From Planctomycetota bacterium (lineage in GTDB: Bacteria > Planctomycetota > UBA1135 > GCA-002686595): 64,000 nucleotides of DNA. The translations under genes and the position numbers were made by a program. Shown in pieces: positions 17,232 to 25,555 of this stretch. The notes under the pieces were generated by a model. It was not told where the DNA came from. It saw only the letters and a program-made list of their open reading frames with translations, and did no database searches. Location: the NCBI GenBank assembly GCA_016795205.1, contig JAEUHZ010000046.1:1-64000 (forward strand), in the 5' to 3' direction. Each line of letters begins with the position of its first letter. The first letter of the stretch is position 1.

Positions 17232-17233
17232 GC

Positions 17234-18034
17234 TCACAGGCCCCCGTGGAAGGAGCGCGGCAGGAAGGCCAGCACGCCGGACAGCAGCGCCAGCGCCAGC
17301 CCACCGGCCGCGGCCCAGGACGCGCGGCGCGCGCCGAGGCCAGGGATGGCCTGTGAGAACGCCACGACCCCGAAGTGCAGCCACAGGGCCAGCGAGAGCA
17401 GCACCTCCGGGTGGCGGTAGGCGAAGCCCGGCCGCTCGCCGGCGTGCGCCAGGCCGATGCCGACGTTGAGCCCGATCGAGAGGCCCACGAACCCGAGCAG
17501 CGCCGCCCGGCGCGTCATCTTGGCCAGGGTGTCGAGGTTTGGCAGTCGCGCCAGGAACGGTCCGAAGCGTCGCGCGCGGATCGCGCGGAACAGCACCAGC
17601 CACAGCGCGCCGTGCAGCCCCGAGAGGACCAGCGCGGCCAGCGAGACGGCGCTCGTGGCGACGTGCGTGACCTGCAACGGTCCCATGCCCCCCGGTCGCG
17701 GAACGGGTGCGAAGTTGGCGAACGCCGCCGCGGCCAGCGAGAGCGCCGCGACCAGCGCCAGGACCAGACCTCCCGAGCCCGTGTGCGCCGCGTCGCGCGC
17801 CACGAGCGCCCACAGCCCGGCGGTCGCCAGCGCGCAGACGGAGAGCGTCGTCGCGAGATCCGTGACCGGAAAGTGACCGACGTACGCCCAGCGCAGGACC
17901 AGATCGGCCGTGTGCAGCACGAGCGCCGCGCGCAGGATCCAGCGCGCGGGACCGTCGCGGCCGAGCGCGAACGCGCCGGCCGCGGATAGGTAGGCGGCCG
18001 GCAGTGCCGCCGCCAACGCCTGCAGCGTGCTCAC
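17234..18034 (-). CDS. CcsA/HemX-like cytochrome c assembly membrane protein
   Basis: This 266-residue integral membrane protein with about eight hydrophobic helices starts at GTG 18034. Features of the CytoC_asm family include PLQVTHVATSAVSL and conserved histidines in helices (around 117 and 134, LHGALW, and LHFGVVAF near the end). In Bacillus-like and many other bacteria a HemX/CcsA relative sits next to hemA and modulates HemA level or handles heme. Here it precedes hemA by 2 bp and overlaps the hemY stop by 4 nt. The canonical tryptophan-rich WWD heme motif is not obvious, so it is more HemX-like than a full CcsA. Confidence 0.78.
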   Translation of the reverse strand: MSTLQALAAALPAAYLSAAGAFALGRDGPARWILRAALVLHTADLVLRWAYVGHFPVTDLATTLSVCALATAGLWALVARDAAHTGSGGLVLALVAALSLAAAAFANFAPVPRPGGMGPLQVTHVATSAVSLAALVLSGLHGALWLVLFRAIRARRFGPFLARLPNLDTLAKMTRRAALLGFVGLSIGLNVGIGLAHAGERPGFAYRHPEVLLSLALWLHFGVVAFSQAIPGLGARRASWAAAGGLALALLSGVLAFLPRSFHGGL

Positions 18035-19434
18035 GCCTGCTCCCTCGTGTCCCCGAGGACCTCTTCGGCCGCGCGCCGGCCAGAAGTGAGCACCTGCTCG
18101 ACGGAGACCCCGTCGACCCACGCGCCCGCGACGTGGAGCCCGTGCGCGCGCTCGCGCAGTGTCCTGCGGAGCCCGTCGACGAACGCGGCGTGGCCGGGCG
18201 CGTGCCGGGGGATGACCTCGCTCCAGCGCTCGACGTGGACGGTCGCCGCGCGCGGGGCAGCCGTCCCCAGCGCGAGCGCGAGGTCCGCTTCCGCGACGCG
18301 CGCCAGCGCGGCGTCGTCGAGCCCCTCGACATCCGCTGCGCGGTAGAAGCTCGACACGGAGCGGGCTCCGCGCGGCGCACGATCGGGGAACAGGTTCGTG
18401 ACGAAGATGGTACCCAGCGCGCGCGGGGCTGCGCCCACGTGGCCCGCTGCGCCGGGTGGCACGAGGAAGCCGAAGCCCTCGGGCAGCGCGTCGAGCGTGC
18501 CCGGCGCGAACCCCAGGCCCACGAGGGTCACCGCCGCGTGGCGCACCCCGAGGGCCCGCGCGCTGAGCTCGCGCGGGACCTCGGCTGCCAGGAGCCGCGC
18601 GGCCGCGGGCGCCGGGCACGCGAGCACCACGGCCCGGGCCGGATGACCCAGGCCATCCGCCGTGCGGACGAGCCAGCGCGAGCCCAGCCGCTCGAGGCCC
18701 ACGACGCGCGCGCCGAGCCGGAGCCGCGGGCCGAGCTCGCGCGCCAGCGCCTCGACGAGCTCTTGCAGCCCGCCCGGGAACGAGACCAGCGCGTGACGTC
18801 GCAGGTCCGGCCCTGCGAGCGGCGCGGGCCGGGTGCGCGCGCGCGCCAACGCGCCGCGCACGAGGCTCCCGTGGCGCGTGGCGAGCTCCCACAGGCGCGG
18901 AAACGCGCTGCGCGCGCCGAGCTCGTCGAGCTCGGCCGCGTGGACGCCGCGCACGAAGGCGCCAGCGAGGAGCCGCGACGCCTCACGGCCGATCCGCTCG
19001 TCGAGGAAGGCGCCCAGGGTCGGCTCGGGCTCATGGTCCGCCGGCGGGACGAAGCGCCGCAGCGGCTCGGTGAGCAGCGCGCGTTTCGCGCGCCACGACA
19101 GCAGATCCGTCGCGACGAGCGCCGGGGGGCTCGCCGGCAACGCGCGGAGCCTGCCCCGGTGCCACAGCCAGCGCGTGCGCGCCGCCGGGGTCGCGCACAC
19201 GAGTCGCCCGGAGAGCCCCAGCTCGTCGACGACCCGCCGGAACGCCGGCGACCCCGCCAGGATCGTGTGCGCCGCGCGCTCGAACAGGAATCCGCCCTCG
19301 CAGACCGATCCGACGACGCCACCCGCGCGCGGCCCACCCTCGAAGGCCACGACCTCCCGCCCCGCGCGCGCCAGCGCGTGCGCGCAAGCCAGACCCGCGA
19401 AACCGGCCCCGACGACGATCGTCCGCTCGCGCAT
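18031..19434 (-). CDS. hemY: Protoporphyrinogen oxidase (FAD, HemY type)
   Basis: HemY oxidises protoporphyrinogen IX (or coproporphyrinogen III in some lineages) with FAD. The 467-residue protein opens with a dinucleotide-binding motif VVGAGFAGLACAHAL and FEGGPRAGG. It has the central FPGGLQELVEALA and the C-terminal FAD segment LHVAGAWVDGVSVEQ typical of PPOX. It is the first gene of the heme operon, with repeat-containing upstream sequence. Some databases call this family HemG. Whether it acts on proto- or coproporphyrinogen is not readable here, but the hemN in the window favours the protoporphyrin route. Confidence 0.9.
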   Translation of the reverse strand: MRERTIVVGAGFAGLACAHALARAGREVVAFEGGPRAGGVVGSVCEGGFLFERAAHTILAGSPAFRRVVDELGLSGRLVCATPAARTRWLWHRGRLRALPASPPALVATDLLSWRAKRALLTEPLRRFVPPADHEPEPTLGAFLDERIGREASRLLAGAFVRGVHAAELDELGARSAFPRLWELATRHGSLVRGALARARTRPAPLAGPDLRRHALVSFPGGLQELVEALARELGPRLRLGARVVGLERLGSRWLVRTADGLGHPARAVVLACPAPAAARLLAAEVPRELSARALGVRHAAVTLVGLGFAPGTLDALPEGFGFLVPPGAAGHVGAAPRALGTIFVTNLFPDRAPRGARSVSSFYRAADVEGLDDAALARVAEADLALALGTAAPRAATVHVERWSEVIPRHAPGHAAFVDGLRRTLRERAHGLHVAGAWVDGVSVEQVLTSGRRAAEEVLGDTREQA

Positions 19435-19474
19435 GAGCCCCGCAGGCTAGGCCGCAACCCCTCCGTCGCCAACC

Positions 19475-19560
19475 GTACGGAGTCAGACTCCGCTCCGCCG
19501 TTCTCGCGCCAACGCGGGGAGCGCCGCGTCAGCGCGAGAACGGCGGAGCAAGGCCTCCCG
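19475..19560. repeat. 86-bp palindromic repeat, copy 1 (REP/MITE-like)
   Basis: This intergenic element is also found at 22411-22496 in the same orientation, about four in five bases identical. An 18-bp perfect inverted repeat (19492-19509 with 19532-19549) encloses a 22-nt loop, itself containing a 6-bp stem (19512-19517/19524-19529). A small palindrome CGGAGTCAGACTCCG precedes it. It lies within the 327-bp gap between the CPR protein (stop 19762) and hemY (start 19434). The rest of that gap (19561-19761) shows nothing I can assign. Confidence 0.75.
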
Positions 19561-19761
19561 TGAGAAGGCCCGCACCCGTCGAGGGACCCGGTTCTGGTGC
19601 TGGCTTGGCCGTGATGACGGCGCGGCGTCCCTCGCGCGGTGCTGGCGCACTGTGCGGGTCGCTGGCTCCCACTCGATCTCGTCTCGGCGCGTCAGGAGCT
19701 CGGGCGCCGATCCGTTGGATCCAGGCCGTGCGAGGCCTTGCGGCCTGCGGCGACGAAGCCC

Positions 19762-22374
19762 TCAGGGCACGACGATGCGCGCCGCCCCGCCATTCGGGAT
19801 CGTCACGCTCGTCGTGTGGGGTTCGCGCAGCGGCGTGCGCTTCCAGCGGTTGGGCGTGGCTGGATCGGGCTCGACCCGCTCGAAGTGGATCGTGGCGTCG
19901 AACGTGCCAGCCGGGAACTCGCCCAGCTCGACGAGCGGGCCCGTCCAGGGCTTGGCGTTCGGCGGCGTGCCGCGCGAGCCCGGGGAGCTCGCGTACCCGA
20001 AGCACGGATCCTGGTTCGCGCGCGACAGCACGGCCCGCAGCGTCCATCCCGTCTGTGGAGCCGCGAGCGAGGGCGGGAGCTCGAGGGTCAGGGTCCCGAG
20101 CCGGATCTCGATCGTCTTCTCCAGGAAGCCGCCGCTGGGTGCCACGAGGTCGAGGCCGCCGCTGCCGAGCAACTGTCCGCTCGCGGTGCGCACGGTCAGA
20201 TCGAAGCGGGTGCCTCCGTCGACGGACAGCGTCACGCGGCCATTGCCGTCCGTCGTCGACTGACTCTCGTAGAACCGCCCGCTTCCGTTCCTCAGCGGGA
20301 CCTCGACCAGGACGGTCACTCCGGGCACGGGGCTCCCGGAGCGCACGACGAGCACGTTCAGCGTGCAAGGCGCGTGATCCGCGAGGTGGATCACGATCTC
20401 GCGCGCCTCGCCCGCGGCGAGCTCGAACTCCTCGCTGTTCGTCCTCGTCTGGCCCAGCGAGAGGTCCTCCTGGCCCGGCCGCATCCACTCGAGGAAGTGC
20501 TGGCCGGCCTCCAGGCCCTCGAACTCGAACTCGCCACTCGCCAGCGCGACCACCAGCTCGCGGTCCCAGTCGCCGTCGAGTCGGACCTTGTAGCCCACGG
20601 CGGACTCGCCGGCGGCCGCCACGAGGCGCCCGCGGACACGCGCGCCTGGGTCGATGTGGAGGTCGCCGAGATCGAGCTCTCCCTGCGCCGGCACTTCCAG
20701 GCCGCGTCGAATCGTGCGCGCGCCGCCTCCGCCCTCGATCCGGAGCCGGTAGTGTCCGCCGGAGAGCTCGCCGAAGCGGAAGCGGCCCGTCTCGTCGGGC
20801 GCGACGCTGCGCCGGCGACCAGCGTGCTCGCCGACGTCGAATTGGACGTGCGTGCCGCCCAGGGCTGCTTCCTTGGTCGGCGTGCCGTCGGGCTGCAGCG
20901 ACTCGCGTTCGAGCCTGGCGGTGGCGCGCACGAGCGGTTCGCCGGCCAGGAGCAGCCGTCCCCGCAGAGCTGCAGCCTGTGCGAGCGCGATCGTCTGGAC
21001 TCCTGGCTGGCCCGCGTCGTGCGCGACGTCGACCTGCGCCGGAGCGCGATCGGGCGCACTGACGCACACGAGGTGGACGCCGGGCGAGGCGGGCAGCGCG
21101 ACCTCGCCGCGCGGGTGCGCCTCGACACGCAGATCCCGTGCGAAGAGCGAGGTGATCGAACCAGGTGCAGGCTTCGTCGCCACGGAGATTCCGAAGGACT
21201 CGATCGGCGCCCTGCTCTCCGCTTCCACCACGCGGAACGTCGTCGTGGCGGCGCGCGTCAGGACGATGCGGAGGTCCTGCCTGCCCGGCTCGAACGTGAA
21301 CTCGGGCGCGCCGCGCCCGCCGCCCCAGTCAAGGAAGCCCTCGGCTCGCTTGACCTCGAGCGTGTGGGGGTCGGGCTTGGCAAGGTAGAGCGTGAACGTG
21401 CCGTCGTCCCGCGTCCTCGCGCTGGCGCTCTGCCCGCCCGCCACGGGCGAGCCCTGGACCCGGATCCTGGCGATCGGCGACCCTTGCTCGTCGACCACGG
21501 TCCCGCCGATCTCGGCCGCGCGGGTGAGCACGATGTCCGCAATCGAGGTCGTCTCGCCGTTGCTGACGTCGACCTGAACCTGCGATGCCGGGACCCAGCC
21601 TTCGGCGCGCACGTCGACCTTGGCCTGGCCTGCAGGCACGTGTCCGAGCAGGAAGCGCCCCGAAGCATCCGTGCGCGCGTTGCTCCTGCGTCCCTCCTCG
21701 CGATCCGCCAGGGTCGAGAGGTTGACGTTGGGTATGGGGCTACCATCCATGGACAGCACGCGGCCCTCGATCGCCCCCCGCCGCACGAGCGCGATCTCGC
21801 CGACGTCGTTGTCACCTGCGGAGATCCGCGGCCGGTCGCGACCCCCGGCGGGCCCGAAGTGGAGCCCCGCCAGGGCGTAGTGCTCCGACGGGGTCACGGA
21901 CAGCGTGATCCAATCGGCGGTCGGCAACGGCGCCTCGAACCGGAAGCGACCGTCGCCCTCCGTCCGCGTGCGGAGGGACTCGTGCGTCTGGCCAGCCGGG
22001 TGCGCGGAGGACAGCCGCTCCTGGTCGGACCACGCTCCGCCCACGGCGTTCATGCCGACCTCGACGCCCGCAAGGGCACGTCCGTCCTCGTCGACGACGC
22101 GTCCGAAGACCTGACAGCGCGGCCCACGGCTCGGTGCCGCGTCCGCCTCTTCGGCGCTCGTCCGTGCCTGCACCTGCGAAGCCTGCGCCAACTCGACGGC
22201 GCCCGCGTGCCGCACGTGGTCCGACGAGGAGGAGACCGCCTCAGGCTCGCTCCGCGCCGGGGCGACCTCGAACTCTCGTGCCGCTTCGCGAGGAGTCGGG
22301 CCGCTGAACCAGAACAGGAACAGCCCCAGCGCGATGACCGCCGTGAGTGCCGCGAGGAAGCGCCTGGGGTTCAT
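19762..22374 (-). CDS. Membrane-anchored protein with about six carboxypeptidase-regulatory-like modules
   Basis: This 870-residue protein has one N-terminal transmembrane helix or uncleaved signal anchor (RFLAALTAVIALGLFLFWF, residues 5-23) and a Ser/Ala-rich stalk. A string of Ig-like CPR modules follows, recognisable by GRVVDEDGRALAGV (near 90), GRVLSMDGSPIPNV, GTVVDEQGSPIARI, GRLLLAGEPLVRA, GRLVAAAGESAVG and a final SGSPVPGVTVLVEV. No catalytic residues are visible. The layout equals the extracytoplasmic half of the sigma-factor fusion at 25556-28108, so the two may share origin or binding partners. It is flanked on both sides by copies of an 86-bp palindromic repeat. Confidence 0.8.
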   Translation of the reverse strand: MNPRRFLAALTAVIALGLFLFWFSGPTPREAAREFEVAPARSEPEAVSSSSDHVRHAGAVELAQASQVQARTSAEEADAAPSRGPRCQVFGRVVDEDGRALAGVEVGMNAVGGAWSDQERLSSAHPAGQTHESLRTRTEGDGRFRFEAPLPTADWITLSVTPSEHYALAGLHFGPAGGRDRPRISAGDNDVGEIALVRRGAIEGRVLSMDGSPIPNVNLSTLADREEGRRSNARTDASGRFLLGHVPAGQAKVDVRAEGWVPASQVQVDVSNGETTSIADIVLTRAAEIGGTVVDEQGSPIARIRVQGSPVAGGQSASARTRDDGTFTLYLAKPDPHTLEVKRAEGFLDWGGGRGAPEFTFEPGRQDLRIVLTRAATTTFRVVEAESRAPIESFGISVATKPAPGSITSLFARDLRVEAHPRGEVALPASPGVHLVCVSAPDRAPAQVDVAHDAGQPGVQTIALAQAAALRGRLLLAGEPLVRATARLERESLQPDGTPTKEAALGGTHVQFDVGEHAGRRRSVAPDETGRFRFGELSGGHYRLRIEGGGGARTIRRGLEVPAQGELDLGDLHIDPGARVRGRLVAAAGESAVGYKVRLDGDWDRELVVALASGEFEFEGLEAGQHFLEWMRPGQEDLSLGQTRTNSEEFELAAGEAREIVIHLADHAPCTLNVLVVRSGSPVPGVTVLVEVPLRNGSGRFYESQSTTDGNGRVTLSVDGGTRFDLTVRTASGQLLGSGGLDLVAPSGGFLEKTIEIRLGTLTLELPPSLAAPQTGWTLRAVLSRANQDPCFGYASSPGSRGTPPNAKPWTGPLVELGEFPAGTFDATIHFERVEPDPATPNRWKRTPLREPHTTSVTIPNGGAARIVVP

Positions 22375-22410
22375 TCTTCGGCCCTCGAACTCCGGACTCG
22401 ATGGTAGCGG

Positions 22411-22496
22411 GTACGGAGTCAGGCTCCACTCCGCCGTTCTCGCGCCATCGCGCAGGGGGCGGCGCCGGCGCGAGAACAGCGCAGCGGGGGCTTCCG
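22411..22496. repeat. 86-bp palindromic repeat, copy 2 (REP/MITE-like)
   Basis: This is the second copy of the element at 19475-19560, in direct orientation. The first 36 positions differ at only 2 sites, and the arms are more decayed. An 11-bp perfect inverted repeat remains (GTTCTCGCGCC at 22436-22446 with its complement at 22467-22477). It sits in the divergent intergenic region between the CPR protein and the superoxide dismutase gene, so it may influence either promoter. Confidence 0.75.
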
Positions 22497-22563
22497 CACG
22501 ACGGATCCGGGTATCGTGGCCGCTCGAGATCCGAACAGGAACACCGCGCGAAGATCACGACCC

Positions 22564-23304
22564 ATGAACACCACGCCGCAGGACCCCTCCATCTCTCGCC
22601 GAACCTTGCTCGTGGCCGGGACCGCGGCCGCGGTGGTCGGCAGCGTGCACGCTGCCGGCGCCGCGCCCGCGCGCACTGCGGGCCTCGAGCTCGCAGTGAG
22701 TCCGCAGGCCGGCGCGCGCTTCGAGCTCGCGCCGCTGCCGTGGAAGCCCGACGCTCTCGAGCCCGTGATCAGCGCGAACACGCTGTCGTTCCACCACGGC
22801 AAGCACCACAAGGCCTACGTCGACAACCTGAACAAGCTCGTGGCGGAGGTGCCCCGCTACGCGGGCCTGACGTTGGAGCAGGTGGTCCTCGCGAGCGCCA
22901 AGGAGCCGCGCGACACGGCCGTCTTCAACAATGCGGCCCAGGACTGGAACCACGCGTTCTTCTGGCGGAGCCTGCGGCCCGGCGCCGCCGCGCCGAGTGG
23001 CAAGCTCGCCGAACGCATCCAGGCCGACTTCGGCAGCTTCGACGCCTGCAAGACGGCTTTGTCCGACGCCGCGAAAGGGCAGTTCGGCAGCGGCTGGGCT
23101 TGGCTCGTCGAGGACGCTGGCAAGCTCGCCGTCGTGAAGACGTCCAACGCCGACAACCCGTTCACGCAGGGCAAGAAGCCGCTGCTGGTGATTGACGTGT
23201 GGGAGCACGCCTACTACCTCGACCACCAGAACCGCCGCGCGGACTACGTCGCGGGCGTGATCGACAAGCTGCTCGACTGGGAGTTCGCCGCGCGCAACCT
23301 CTGA
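22564..23304 (+). CDS. sod: Tat-exported iron/manganese superoxide dismutase
   Basis: The enzyme dismutates superoxide. It has 246 residues from ATG 22564, of which the first 35-40 are a twin-arginine signal ([15 protein letters not shown]), so it should act in the periplasm. Metal ligands are all present: His77 (FHHGKHH), His130 (DWNHAFFW), Asp211 and His215 (DVWEHAYY). The N-A-A-Q-D-W-N-H context and GSGWAWLV favour the Fe type, though cambialism cannot be excluded. Most Fe-SODs are cytosolic, so export is notable. An upstream in-frame ATG at 22516 would disturb the Tat signal. Confidence 0.92.
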   Translation: MNTTPQDPSISRRTLLVAGTAAAVVGSVHAAGAAPARTAGLELAVSPQAGARFELAPLPWKPDALEPVISANTLSFHHGKHHKAYVDNLNKLVAEVPRYAGLTLEQVVLASAKEPRDTAVFNNAAQDWNHAFFWRSLRPGAAAPSGKLAERIQADFGSFDACKTALSDAAKGQFGSGWAWLVEDAGKLAVVKTSNADNPFTQGKKPLLVIDVWEHAYYLDHQNRRADYVAGVIDKLLDWEFAARNL

Positions 23305-23366
23305 GCGGGTGGCGGGGCCAGCGCTGGTCGAGCCAGGGTGCGCAGCGCCTCCGGCGCCACGACTCC

Positions 23367-23660
23367 TCAGACCATCGGCACGCGCGTTCCGCGCAGTCCG
23401 TAACGATTCGTGGTGGCGTGCGTCAGGGCCACGATGTGCGCCTCGGCCGCGGCCTTGTCCGCGTAGCCGAAGGTCTTCACGGTCGCGCCGTTCGAGCCGT
23501 AGATCTCCCAGACGATCTTCTCGCGCTTGGGCGCGGGTGCCGCGCGCTTGCGCTTGGGCGCCGACGCGCTGGCGGCCTTGGGTGCGGCCTTGGCGGCCTT
23601 CTCGGCTGCGGCGGCGCGCGCCTCCTCGGCGGCACGCGCGATGCGGTCCCGGTTCGACAT
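23367..23660 (-). CDS. Small basic Ala/Lys-rich protein of unknown function
   Basis: This 97-residue protein has a low-complexity Ala/Lys/Arg N-terminus (ARAAAAEKAAKAAPKAAS, resembling nucleoid-protein tails). A compact C-terminal domain of about 45 residues starts EKIVWEIYGSNGATVKTF and ends YGLRGTRVPMV. Three closely spaced ATGs are possible (23678, 23669, 23660). I chose the last because a GGGAG sequence lies about 11 nt before it. The function is unknown; the basic tail suggests nucleic acid contact, but that is inference. It is convergent with sod. Confidence 0.6.
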   Translation of the reverse strand: MSNRDRIARAAEEARAAAAEKAAKAAPKAASASAPKRKRAAPAPKREKIVWEIYGSNGATVKTFGYADKAAAEAHIVALTHATTNRYGLRGTRVPMV

Positions 23661-23733
23661 ACGTGCCATGGCTCCCATTCTAGTCGATCCGCGAGCCTCG
23701 CAGGGGGAAACCCCCGTTCCCGCCCCGCACGGT

Positions 23734-25404
23734 TCAGGCTTGCCAGGCGATCGCGAGGCCGTTCGAGAGGTTGAACGTGCTGGGCGTGCAGAAATCGGCC
23801 GCGTTGCGGTACCAGACCTGGTACGTGCGCTGGGAACCGGCTGACGGCACGAATCCCCGCACGGATACTGGGGCCTCGCCGGCCAACGGGTAGGAGCTGG
23901 CTCCGCCTGCGTTCGACCGGGTGCCCAGGCGGATCACCGTGCCACCCGCGCAGCGCAGACCGTCACCGAACGGGGCCGCCACCTGAGTCGTGCCCTGGAA
24001 GTAGAGCGCGGACGAGTTGGGCATCCCGGCTCCGGCCAGGATCAGCGTGTCGTTGGACAGGCTCGCCCCGCCGCTCGCCGCGAGCAGCGCTCCGGAGGCG
24101 CTCACCGAGTTCGCGCAGCCGCGCCCGCTCGCGCCTGAGTTGCCGCACGGACACGCAGTGCCCGAGCCGTCGCCGAAGCAGAACGCGCTTTGGAAGGAAG
24201 GGGTCGTGCGGTAGGCGCGCACGTTCGTGCCGACGCCGGCGACGACGAGTGTCCCGTCGCGCCCGATCGCTGGAGCGCCGATGTTCACGTTCGTGACGGC
24301 GACCGACCAGCGCTGGACGAGATCCGCGTCGAAGCTCCACAAGCGGCCGTTCGAGAAGCCGCCGTTCGAGAGGAAGACCCGCCCCAGCGCATCGACACCG
24401 ATCCGTGGCGCCCACGTGTCGGCGACGAGCACGGGGCTCGTGTGCAGCGTCGCGCCGGTGGCAGGATCGAGGCGCTCGATCGTGCTCGCTGGCGTGAGCA
24501 TGTAGACGCTGCCGTCGGGTCCGACGCCGAACTCGCTCGCGTACGAGTAGCCCGCCGCGCGGCTCCACGCCTGCGTGATCGCCGTCCCCGAGTCCTGGAA
24601 GGCGTAGAAGAAGTCGACGGCGGCGTTGTTCTGCACGCGCGACAGGTAGATGTTCCCGCCGGGTGCGACCATCGGCGTCGTCTGGATCGTGAAGCCCGCC
24701 ATGGTCGGGCCCTGGTACTGGAACGCGCCGGTCGCCAGGTCGAAACGCTTGATCGCGTGCCCGCCGACGACGGCGTCGGCGACGTACAGCGCGCCGCCAT
24801 GGATCGCACCGCCGCAGTTGCCGCTCACGGATCCCACGCGCGGCGTGCTCCAGACGGTCGCGCCCGTCAGGTGATCGAAGCGCCAGATGCGCTGGAACGA
24901 GGCCACGACCGGGTCGCCGTTCGGCGCGAAGACGACGCCGTCGTACGCGCCACCGTTCTGGGTCTCGACGCTCTGCCACAGGACGGCGCCGCTCGCCGCG
25001 TCGAGACAGAACAGCTTCGCGGACACGCTGGCGCCGTTGCCGCTGCGCGAGGCGTACACGCGACCGTGCGCGACGCCGGCGATCCACGTGGTCCAGTCGC
25101 CCGCGTTCGCGGGGAGGTGGGTGGCCCACAGCTCCGCGCCCGTGTCGAGGTCCTGGCACACGAGCGGCGAGCCCGTGGATTCCGGCGGGAACGCGAGCTG
25201 CCGCACGAGGAAGACCCGGGAGCCTTCGATGACCGGCTGCCAGGCGATGATCGAGCTGCGCGAGCCGTTCCAGAGCGGGGTCGGCGCCTCGGGCCCGACC
25301 TCGGGCGTGAGGCCGTTGCGGCCAGGGTTCCCGCCGGAATTCGTCCAGTCGGCGGCCGAGATCGCGGGAGCCAGGACCAAGAGCGCGGCGGCGTGGAGGT
25401 GCAT
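23734..25404 (-). CDS. Secreted PQQ-type beta-propeller with shared CFGDGS C-terminal module
   Basis: This 556-residue protein has a signal peptide (MHLHAAALLVLAPAISA). Residues about 20-400 form repeats with aligned GAxVWxTP, GxxLFCLDAASGAVLW and LVVAGVG motifs, characteristic of PQQ-like or WD-type propellers. From residue 408 to the end lies a Cys/Gly-rich module starting [15 protein letters not shown] and ending [13 protein letters not shown]. It is also present on the propeller encoded at 48135-50045. The propeller may bind a ligand or be a surface adhesin; no quinone-binding residues are identifiable. The module is a candidate surface-sorting or anchoring domain. Confidence 0.8.
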   Translation of the reverse strand: MHLHAAALLVLAPAISAADWTNSGGNPGRNGLTPEVGPEAPTPLWNGSRSSIIAWQPVIEGSRVFLVRQLAFPPESTGSPLVCQDLDTGAELWATHLPANAGDWTTWIAGVAHGRVYASRSGNGASVSAKLFCLDAASGAVLWQSVETQNGGAYDGVVFAPNGDPVVASFQRIWRFDHLTGATVWSTPRVGSVSGNCGGAIHGGALYVADAVVGGHAIKRFDLATGAFQYQGPTMAGFTIQTTPMVAPGGNIYLSRVQNNAAVDFFYAFQDSGTAITQAWSRAAGYSYASEFGVGPDGSVYMLTPASTIERLDPATGATLHTSPVLVADTWAPRIGVDALGRVFLSNGGFSNGRLWSFDADLVQRWSVAVTNVNIGAPAIGRDGTLVVAGVGTNVRAYRTTPSFQSAFCFGDGSGTACPCGNSGASGRGCANSVSASGALLAASGGASLSNDTLILAGAGMPNSSALYFQGTTQVAAPFGDGLRCAGGTVIRLGTRSNAGGASSYPLAGEAPVSVRGFVPSAGSQRTYQVWYRNAADFCTPSTFNLSNGLAIAWQA

Positions 25405-25477
25405 CAGGAGGGCCGGGTATGCGGAGGCGCGAGCGACCCCAGCGAGTCTAGAGGCCCTGCGCGAGGCCGTGGGCGGC

Positions 25478-25502
25478 CGACCGACCGACGGTCGAGATTT
25501 TT
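25478..25502 (+). terminator. Hairpin plus T-run in the leader of the sigma-factor fusion gene
   Basis: A 6-bp stem CGACCG/CGGTCG with a 5-nt loop (25478-25494) is followed, after AGA, by five T residues (25498-25502). This is the shape of an intrinsic terminator on the plus strand. No plus-strand gene ends just upstream, and the ECF fusion starts 54 bp later, so it would act as an attenuator of that gene if its promoter lies further upstream. The stem is short, so this is tentative. Confidence 0.35.
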
Positions 25503-25555
25503 CTGCCGATCACGACATCGAACCCGTCCTGGTGCCGTGGGGTAGATCGAAAGCC

